The notes under the pieces are model-generated. The model made no database searches, was not told the DNA's origin, and worked only from the letters and a program-made list of their open reading frames with translations. DNA of 11,896 nt from JBFMAE01 sp040756085. GTDB lineage: Bacteria; Desulfobacterota; BSN033; UBA1163. Each line of letters begins with the position of its first letter. Position 1 is the first letter of the stretch. Position numbers and translations under genes: made by a program. Shown here piece by piece: positions 6,594 through 11,896 of this stretch. The stretch lies in contig JBFMAE010000272.1 in NCBI GenBank assembly GCA_040756085.1, positions 1-11,896 of the forward strand. Reading direction: 5' to 3'.

Positions 6594-9005
6594 TCAATAG
6601 TTATACCCGTGCCTTATCCTATCAATGATACTTTGACTCTTTTCAGGAGAGATCTCCATCTTATGAAGAACATACTGCATATACTCCCGCAGATCGACAC
6701 GAGAGAAGTCAATAGAGGCAAGCTCTTCAGGTGTAAGTCCCCGGCAGTTCGGTGCACTGGTACTTCCCCAACCTATCCCTATCTGGGGCCTTCCCTGTTC
6801 ATGTATGAGCCTTGCGAGGATGCTATTAAAACAGCAATAGACCTTATTTCGCTTTATGCAGATGCCTAGGATTTTCTTCGAACATCTTGATCCTATGTAG
6901 TGGCATAGATGGAAATTCAACCTCGAAGAAGTAAGAATGTCATCTTTTTTGCACTGAAAATACCAATCGTAGAGAAACTTGCCAATGGAGTATACCACGA
7001 GGGCTACGGTTACAACTGTAGCCACCGTCGCAAGGGTAGAAACGATCGCAGTGTCAAAGCTAACAAGTGTCATTCCACCTTCCACAGTGTAATCAAATCC
7101 CATTAATTCGAATGAACCTGCCAAAGAATTCTCAACCCATAGTGTCTGTGTCGTCGTTCCTAAAAGGTCAGAAATAGTTGTTCCAAAAAGACCGGAGAGA
7201 GAACCATATTCACCACTTGAAAGAATATATGTAAAAGTATTTGCCCAGTTTATCCATGTAGCTGAAGTCCCCCCTGAAATGTAACTGTATAAACTTATTG
7301 TTGCCCTTGCAGCATTGATATAATCCCCTATGCTTACCCCTCCACCTGCCTTACGGCAACAGTTCCTTGGACTCGACTGACATTCTTGCTTTTCACCAGG
7401 AAAGATTAAGGTCCCTGATGAATCAGCACGGTACTGGTTCAACACCTCCACCACAGTGGCTGCCGAGGCAAAGTCGGTATTGGCCTCGTATGAGGCATCG
7501 ACACAGTCTGTCCCGAGACACCTCAGCTCTCCTGCACAATTGTAGGCCACTGTGTAACCTGTTATTCCACCCTGGCCACAACGATACGTATACTTAATCT
7601 CGCTACAATCTGAATCAAGGCACCTCTCGCTGTAAAAGTAACAACCCTGATCTCTCAGGGCCTGACAGCTATCCTCCCTACTACCACAGGCAAAGGTAAT
7701 CCTGCTACACCAGTCGTTTAGCCCACTTCGAACCCCTGAACCACCGTAAAGCCTTGCCCATGTTATGGTAAGGCCATTCTCCTGTGTGGTGCTTTCCTCT
7801 CTTATCGGGGTTGTTGTAAGAGAACGGCTATTTAGGGATGTACCCTCTCCTTTAAGGCATATTGGATCATAGTTTTCTATTGAGCCTGAGAAAGATTGAC
7901 ACTTATATGATGGATCAAGGTTTTGTCCAGTCTCTTCCCCATTCTCTATTGTGCTTACACAGTACAAACATCCGCTTCCGCATTGAGCATAGGTTTCTAC
8001 AGAACACTCCTCAAGCCACCTATCGAGATTGTCTACACACGTTGAGTCTTTTCTCAGGTATATCCTCTCTATTACAGAAGATTTATTGAAGATATAGTTA
8101 TCATAGTAGGTTCCTCCACAATGCCTATCCCCTGATTTTCCTGTGCAAGAAAGATTCTCTAAGGACTTTCCCTGAAATTGCGCTCCTGCCGGAAGCCCAC
8201 TTTCACTTTGAACGATATAACCGTAAGGCCCGGAACCGTACCATGTGCATCCTCCTATCTGTCCACAGAGGGCTTCATCACATTCTTTGCAGTGATCAAC
8301 ATCTGCACGAAGGACCCCTTTCAGGACCTTGTACCAAACCCGATAGTCCCTGCAAACCCCATAGACCTGATCGGGCCTTACATCAACAGATACCTGACTG
8401 CAAGGACCCTGAACCTCTTCGTTTCCAATTTCTATATAAGAACGAACTTCACAGTCGTATCTGTTCAGGGTTTCAGTTTCGTTGCAGGTCTTCTCATAAG
8501 TCTCTCCATAGCGGGGAATAACCACCTTCTCACAATCAGGGTAGGTATTCGTTATCAAGTCACGGGAGGTGCTCCACATGAGACAGCGACCATCATCATC
8601 CCTCCGGAGACACTGGTTTCCAAAGAGGGAATCCTGGGAAAGATCAAACTTCGGCCTCTCCACGTAAGAATCTTCTACGAACTGACCGGCCTGGCTGCTT
8701 TCGGCTCCGGACATACCACCTGGATTGGTGTAATAGCCGCTATAGCTTCCCTGCTTTCCCTGGGCTTCGCCTGCCTTTGGGGTGATCTCATTTACAGGAC
8801 CGAGCCCCTTTTGCTCAAGGGTCTGATCGATATTTTGGGGATTAAAATTCAGAATGTCCTGGGTCCCGAGGTCTTTTCCTTGCTGGAGAGCTTCCTCAAA
8901 ACTCCCTGAAAAGGCGAGCGTAGGTGTGAGGACCAGGGTAAAGACAATGATAGAGACAATAAGCCTCTTTAAGAGGTTGCAATTTATAAGAGTTTCAAAC
9001 AGCAA
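6594..9005 (-). CDS. traN: Outer-membrane mating-pair stabilisation adhesin TraN
   Basis: From a TTG start this is 803 residues; F TraN is about 600. A signal peptide is clear (IVSIIVFTLVLTPTLAFS), followed by a Gln/Gly/Ser-rich region and then a very Cys-rich body; about 40 cysteines remain after the signal peptide. A hydrophobic segment lies at about 653-682. The C-terminal ~120 residues are the most diagnostic: spaced cysteines ending in VYCCFNSILARLIHEQGR, then GWGSTSAPNCRGLTPEEL, the hallmark TraN block. TraN sits in the outer membrane and binds the recipient surface to stabilise mating pairs. The frame is open upstream to a GTG at 9020. The TTG at 9005 is chosen because GGAGG stands exactly 8 nt before it and none precedes the GTG. 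It overlaps the traU end by 22 nt. The extra length lies in the Cys-rich middle, where recipient specificity would be expected. Confidence 0.93.
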   Translation of the reverse strand: MLFETLINCNLLKRLIVSIIVFTLVLTPTLAFSGSFEEALQQGKDLGTQDILNFNPQNIDQTLEQKGLGPVNEITPKAGEAQGKQGSYSGYYTNPGGMSGAESSQAGQFVEDSYVERPKFDLSQDSLFGNQCLRRDDDGRCLMWSTSRDLITNTYPDCEKVVIPRYGETYEKTCNETETLNRYDCEVRSYIEIGNEEVQGPCSQVSVDVRPDQVYGVCRDYRVWYKVLKGVLRADVDHCKECDEALCGQIGGCTWYGSGPYGYIVQSESGLPAGAQFQGKSLENLSCTGKSGDRHCGGTYYDNYIFNKSSVIERIYLRKDSTCVDNLDRWLEECSVETYAQCGSGCLYCVSTIENGEETGQNLDPSYKCQSFSGSIENYDPICLKGEGTSLNSRSLTTTPIREESTTQENGLTITWARLYGGSGVRSGLNDWCSRITFACGSREDSCQALRDQGCYFYSERCLDSDCSEIKYTYRCGQGGITGYTVAYNCAGELRCLGTDCVDASYEANTDFASAATVVEVLNQYRADSSGTLIFPGEKQECQSSPRNCCRKAGGGVSIGDYINAARATISLYSYISGGTSATWINWANTFTYILSSGEYGSLSGLFGTTISDLLGTTTQTLWVENSLAGSFELMGFDYTVEGGMTLVSFDTAIVSTLATVATVVTVALVVYSIGKFLYDWYFQCKKDDILTSSRLNFHLCHYIGSRCSKKILGICIKRNKVYCCFNSILARLIHEQGRPQIGIGWGSTSAPNCRGLTPEELASIDFSRVDLREYMQYVLHKMEISPEKSQSIIDRIRHGYNY

Positions 9006-10069
9006 TTCCTTTTCCTCCACATGAGGTAGGTCTGGTGTTCTCCGGTTGCCGGGATGTTCCGGTGCTCACCCCAGGTAAATGTGGATACCCCAAGACCATG
9101 ACAGCATTTCTCTTTTGTTTCGGGAATGGGAAAGATCGTTGAAAACTTATACTGGCTCTTTTTAATAAGAGGTCTTATGATCCCTCCACATTTTGCTCCT
9201 GCTGAGCTTGTATCGTATTCAATGGCAGGTGGAACAGGAAGCCTTGCAAGTCGCGCAATAAGCCTTGAGGCGAGAAGGCTTGTCACCCTTACGGGTGAAC
9301 TTTTCACACCGGTATTCCCCGTATAGGGATAGAGGGAACCCCAGCAACCAGCACACCAGAAAAACGTATTTAGAGGAAACCCAAAAGATGTGGTGAGGCA
9401 GTCAACAGAGCAGAGGGCCTGGGCAATCTCATCTCCAAAAACCTTTGCCTCGGGGTGAATATAGACCGTAAGCTCATCATCATTCCAGAGAGGATCAACT
9501 TCCGTGAAATAGAAGAGGTCTATATCACTTACCCAGTCGGTGCAGAAGTCTGCTCCAACCAGAAGATCCATCAGCCACAGGAGAGGAAAGAGATAGTAAT
9601 GGGCATTAAAGAAGGCCTTTCCCTCTTCGTAATTATCCCGACCCTTGCCCTTTGTTCCGTAAGCCCCGTAAGGACTGATGCTATCCCCCAGGTCCATACC
9701 AAAAAGAAAAGGAAAACATCCTGGCTTCTGGACCAACTCAATCACCCTCGCAGGCTCCCAGAAGGAGACATAGATTCCGTATTGGGTTTTCCCATCGCTG
9801 TCCTTACAACTGCACACAAACTCGCTCGGATTAAAGTCATCAGGATTTCCGGTAACGCTCTGGAGATTGTCAGCCATGTCCCCGGAATTTAGAATCTTTT
9901 TCCCTCCTATTCTCATGGGAAAGAGACACTTCCAGCAGATATCACTCACAAGATTTGGAAACTCGCTCTTACACTTCGATTCCGGCTCCCCGGGATCATC
10001 GGCATAAACAGATGTTATTAAGGTCAAAACCAGGATGATACTAAAGAGCCTTTTCAGTAACCCTGACAT
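8984..10069 (-). CDS. traU: Conjugal transfer pilus assembly protein TraU
   Basis: The 361-residue precursor has a signal peptide, with likely cleavage after VYA at 23. The mature protein is Cys-rich (16 cysteines) and follows the family order: KCKSEFPNLVSDICWKCLFPMRIGG near the start (here split by two Cys pairs), VCSC, SFWEPARVIELV, GCFPFLFGMDLG, a middle region with HYYLFPLLWLMDLL, ALCSVDCLTTSFGFPLNTFFWCAGCWGS, and a C-terminal KCGGII...KEKCCHGLG. TraU is a periplasmic F-specific protein needed for efficient DNA transfer and contributing to pilus assembly. It is thought to act with TraW and TrbC and to depend on disulfide formation. The ATG at 10069 has GGAGAGGGAG just upstream and overlaps the trbC-traW stop by 29 nt. 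The traN start lies inside its 3' end. Confidence 0.94.
   Translation of the reverse strand: MSGLLKRLFSIILVLTLITSVYADDPGEPESKCKSEFPNLVSDICWKCLFPMRIGGKKILNSGDMADNLQSVTGNPDDFNPSEFVCSCKDSDGKTQYGIYVSFWEPARVIELVQKPGCFPFLFGMDLGDSISPYGAYGTKGKGRDNYEEGKAFFNAHYYLFPLLWLMDLLVGADFCTDWVSDIDLFYFTEVDPLWNDDELTVYIHPEAKVFGDEIAQALCSVDCLTTSFGFPLNTFFWCAGCWGSLYPYTGNTGVKSSPVRVTSLLASRLIARLARLPVPPAIEYDTSSAGAKCGGIIRPLIKKSQYKFSTIFPIPETKEKCCHGLGVSTFTWGEHRNIPATGEHQTYLMWRKRNCCLKLL
9014..9018 (-). promoter_or_regulatory. Ribosome binding site that sets a TTG start for traN
   Basis: On the minus strand GGAGG, inside the last codons of traU, stands 8 nt before TTG at 9003-9005. The upstream GTG (9020) overlaps this site, so it cannot use it. 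TTG initiation could keep expression of this large adhesin low and couple it to traU translation. Confidence 0.6.
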
Positions 10070-11261
10070 ACTCTCCCTCTCCTTCTATTACCGCAGGAAC
10101 CCTCTTGACCCGAAACCTCTCAATTAGCTCATCATTTGCAAAATAGAAGGGCTTCCCGTGGGTCTTTATGAGTCTTTCAAGATCACCGCTTATAAGAATA
10201 ATCTTTTTAAAATCCCCCTTCAGGGCAAACTCCACCTGCTTTTGAGAGTTTCCATCGATGATGACGTAACGACCGAGCTTCACATATTTTGTAGGATCAA
10301 AGACCGTCCCCCCTGAAAAGAGGATATTCCCCTGATGATCATAGATGTCTTCTGTGAGAATGAGTTTTGGGTTGATGTAGTAGACCCTCTCCTCCTTTGC
10401 ATGTTCAAATCTCCCATCATACTTTGTGAGAACCAACATTCTCTTTCTTATTTCGGGAAGCCGCTCCTTTAGACTTTCCTCAACCTCCTTCTGTTTTGAG
10501 GCAAAAAACTTAAGAATATCCTCTTCCCCTATGGGATAGACCCTTCCATAGAGTCCATAGTCTTTAAGCCCCTCACTAAAACGAGAGATGGCATAACTCA
10601 GGCTTACAAGGTCTCCCTTTATGAGGCCCGTTTCATCATCTTTAACCTTCAAAATCTGAGGACCGGCTTTTACATTAAACCTCTCAAAGAGCTCGGGATC
10701 CACCTCAACAGGAATGTCATCCCCGATCTTTTGAAGGTATTTATAAAGATGGCTGATTGTGGCTTTAAGGTCGTTTCCAATAAAACCCCTGAGAACAAGA
10801 GTTACCCTTTCCTCACACTCCCGATTGATTTTGACTGCATCCCTCATGGCCCTGAGGATGACTTCTTCTGGCATGGAGAAGGAGAAGAAGTAGTAGATGG
10901 TTGCAGAACTTTCAGAGAAACATGATTCGCCTTCACTTCTTTCGTTTTGATTTAACGCCTTTCGGGCCTCCTCTTTCGTTCTCGAAACAATCCCCTGATA
11001 CTCCTCCTCTTTCACGGGCTCCTGGAAGCTCTCTACCGCATCCTCGATCTTTCTTATCAATTCAGGAGAGAGGTCCTTCGGCGTGAGGATCTCTCCGGGA
11101 TAGAGAGGGTCAGGATTAAAGAGAAAAGGAAGGATATATAGAACAAGAAAGAGGATAATTAACTTGATGGAGCAATTTCTTGAGGTGCTACGATTAAAAG
11201 ATCGGATAGGCCTTACCAATGATCTCTGATTCATCCACCAACCCCCAGTAACGAGAATCAT
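10041..11261 (-). CDS. traW: TrbC-TraW fusion, periplasmic pilus assembly protein
   Basis: This 406-residue protein joins two F proteins. Residues ~121-230 match TrbC: YYFFSFSMPEE (123-133), LRGFIGNDLKAT (157-168) and VDPELFERFNVKAGPQIL (187-204). Residues ~290-400 match TraW: INPKLILTEDIYDHQGNILF, GGTVFDPTKYV, IIDGNSQKQVEFA and FYFANDELIERF...VKRVPAVIE. A hydrophobic export or anchor segment lies at about 32-49, and a charged linker (~60-110) precedes the TrbC part. In F, traW and trbC are separate genes flanking traU, and their products interact in the periplasm during pilus assembly. Fusions with TrbC ahead of TraW are known in SXT- and H-type F-like systems. The ATG at 11261 has GAGG only 4 nt upstream; the ATG at 11234 is an alternative start. 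The ORF overlaps the S26 peptidase gene by up to 68 nt. Confidence 0.92.
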   Translation of the reverse strand: MILVTGGWWMNQRSLVRPIRSFNRSTSRNCSIKLIILFLVLYILPFLFNPDPLYPGEILTPKDLSPELIRKIEDAVESFQEPVKEEEYQGIVSRTKEEARKALNQNERSEGESCFSESSATIYYFFSFSMPEEVILRAMRDAVKINRECEERVTLVLRGFIGNDLKATISHLYKYLQKIGDDIPVEVDPELFERFNVKAGPQILKVKDDETGLIKGDLVSLSYAISRFSEGLKDYGLYGRVYPIGEEDILKFFASKQKEVEESLKERLPEIRKRMLVLTKYDGRFEHAKEERVYYINPKLILTEDIYDHQGNILFSGGTVFDPTKYVKLGRYVIIDGNSQKQVEFALKGDFKKIILISGDLERLIKTHGKPFYFANDELIERFRVKRVPAVIEGEGEYVRVTEKAL

Positions 11262-11790
11262 AGGACCTCACAGCCGGAGAGGAGACAAAGTACTTCCCTT
11301 CTGGAATTCTTCCCTCCTCTATCATTGGAAGGCCCCTTCCCCTTGAGTCCTTTTCAAATGCTTCAAATACCTGTGTACCATTGAGGGGGTCGATACTATG
11401 TAGAAAGACATAACCCCTAACGGTTAGCTCCTTATCGATCTCATCGAAAAAGACCTTGAATCGCTCCTTATGCGAAAGCTCCATGACCTCGACCCGATCC
11501 CCCTCCTTTCCGGAGATAATCTTAATCCAGCTTGCTCTACCATCGACTTTATGGTTCTTGAACGCCACATATTCACCCCTCTCCGGAACGACTCCTTTTC
11601 TTATCAACCAGAATCTGTAAGGGAAACACTCCTGTCCCTTGATCGTAAATGCAATTGAGATCTTAGATGAAAGGTAATTAAAGAAAAGAAAGAATAGAAA
11701 CAGTAAGGCAAGAGAATAGAGGAGTAGCTTTTTGCGTTGAAAGAAGAAAAGTTTCATTGATTTACTTTCGTTCATCACTTCGTGTTTCAC
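11194..11790 (-). CDS. S26-family (TraF/TrhF-like) conjugative signal peptidase with Cys at the nucleophile position
   Basis: This protein of up to 198 residues has one N-terminal membrane anchor (about 22-40) and a periplasmic S26 domain. Conserved landmarks are the general-base Lys in SWIKIISGKEGDRV (Lys90), followed by the GD of the family's K..v.G..GD motif, and the C-terminal SYDSRYWGLVDESEIIG box. The catalytic Ser is expected in an S-x-P context, but the sequence reads GQECFPYRFWLIRKG, with Cys55 in that place. The enzyme would process pilin or another exported transfer protein, as TraF does in RP4-type and TrhF in H-type systems. The start is uncertain: the GTG at 11790 gives the longest form. 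In-frame ATGs lie at 11775 and 11757, and the last would begin just after the upstream stop and still keep the membrane helix. The 3' end overlaps the trbC-traW start. Confidence 0.82.
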   Translation of the reverse strand: MKHEVMNESKSMKLFFFQRKKLLLYSLALLFLFFLFFNYLSSKISIAFTIKGQECFPYRFWLIRKGVVPERGEYVAFKNHKVDGRASWIKIISGKEGDRVEVMELSHKERFKVFFDEIDKELTVRGYVFLHSIDPLNGTQVFEAFEKDSRGRGLPMIEEGRIPEGKYFVSSPAVRSYDSRYWGLVDESEIIGKAYPIF

Positions 11791-11896
11791 CCCTCAGGAC
11801 ATCCAGGGGGTTTGTCCTCTCGCTCACCTTTTCAAACTCCCTCTGGGCCTTCGTCTTTTTAACAAGATAGAGTTCGGTCTTCTCCCCTGGTTTAAG
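11762..11896 (-). CDS. 3' end of the next upstream transfer gene (partial, unidentified)
   Basis: The frame is open from the right edge for 44 codons to TAA at 11762-11764. The visible end is highly charged (LKPGEKTELYLVKKTKAQRE, then a stretch with RTNPLDVLRG). It overlaps or abuts the S26 peptidase start, so it belongs to the same operon. I do not recognise the family. It does not look like the end of a TraC-type ATPase, which usually precedes the signal peptidase and traW in such systems. A LxPGExTxLYLV phrase could suit the C-terminal beta domain of a TraK/VirB9-like protein, but this is weak. The rest of the gene would settle it. Confidence 0.55.
   Translation of the reverse strand, partial: LKPGEKTELYLVKKTKAQREFEKVSERTNPLDVLRGETRSDERK

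Noticed and set aside
6187..6597. Longer TrbI form from TTG at 6597
   Set aside because: The internal ATG has an ideal GGAGGAG site 7 nt ahead and gives the family length of about 125 residues; the extra 11 residues are encoded partly by that site.
8178..8909. 243-aa plus-strand open frame opposite traN
   Set aside because: Lies wholly antisense to the conserved Cys-rich traN frame, shows no recognisable domain, and has no convincing start signal; a shadow of the codon pattern.
9455..9892. 145-aa plus-strand open frame opposite traU
   Set aside because: Fully antisense to conserved TraU motifs; its low-complexity, basic composition is that of a shadow frame.

Overview
This window is mostly one long block of minus-strand genes encoding the outer-membrane, periplasmic and mating-pair parts of an F-type conjugative type IV secretion system. 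In transcription order (right to left) they are: the end of an unidentified gene, an S26 (TraF/TrhF-like) peptidase, a TrbC-TraW fusion, TraU, TraN, a TrbI-like protein, a thioredoxin-fold TraF with a CPYC motif, TraH and TraG. The order S26 peptidase - TraW - TraU - TraN ... TraF - TraH - TraG resembles the H-type/SXT-like branch of F systems more than the F plasmid itself. Genes overlap or nearly touch throughout, so the block looks like one translationally coupled operon whose promoter lies beyond the right edge.

At the left edge, on the plus strand, are the last codons of one gene and a complete six-helix ABC-2-type permease coupled to it by a GTGA overlap. After the permease comes a very strong ribosome binding site and an 18-codon ORF that runs into the 3' end of traG. 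This looks like the intact start of a host gene cut off at a junction, so positions ~845-880 may be the edge of the conjugative element or of another rearrangement. The 3' end of traG also contains a ~71-bp double-hairpin dispersed-repeat-like element read in frame, which supplies roughly the last 36 residues of TraG together with the sequence beyond it.

The host is probably a Gram-negative outside the Enterobacteria, since the proteins diverge strongly from F while keeping the family motifs. The moderate base composition, the ABC permease style and the double-hairpin repeat suggest a Desulfobacterota/Thermodesulfobacteriota or Nitrospirota-type bacterium. That is an impression, not a proof. 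The sequence does not show whether the element is a plasmid or an integrated element; the junction with ABC-transporter genes favours an integrated one.

In function, TrbC-TraW, TraU, TraF and TraH would act in the periplasm in pilus assembly and extension. TraN would be the outer-membrane adhesin for mating-pair stabilisation. TraG would span the inner membrane and act in both pilus assembly and mating-pair stabilisation. TrbI would affect pilus retraction, and the S26 enzyme would process pilin or another exported component. Relaxase, coupling protein, TraC ATPase, pilin and exclusion genes are not in this window. No rRNA, tRNA, CRISPR array or transposase gene is seen.
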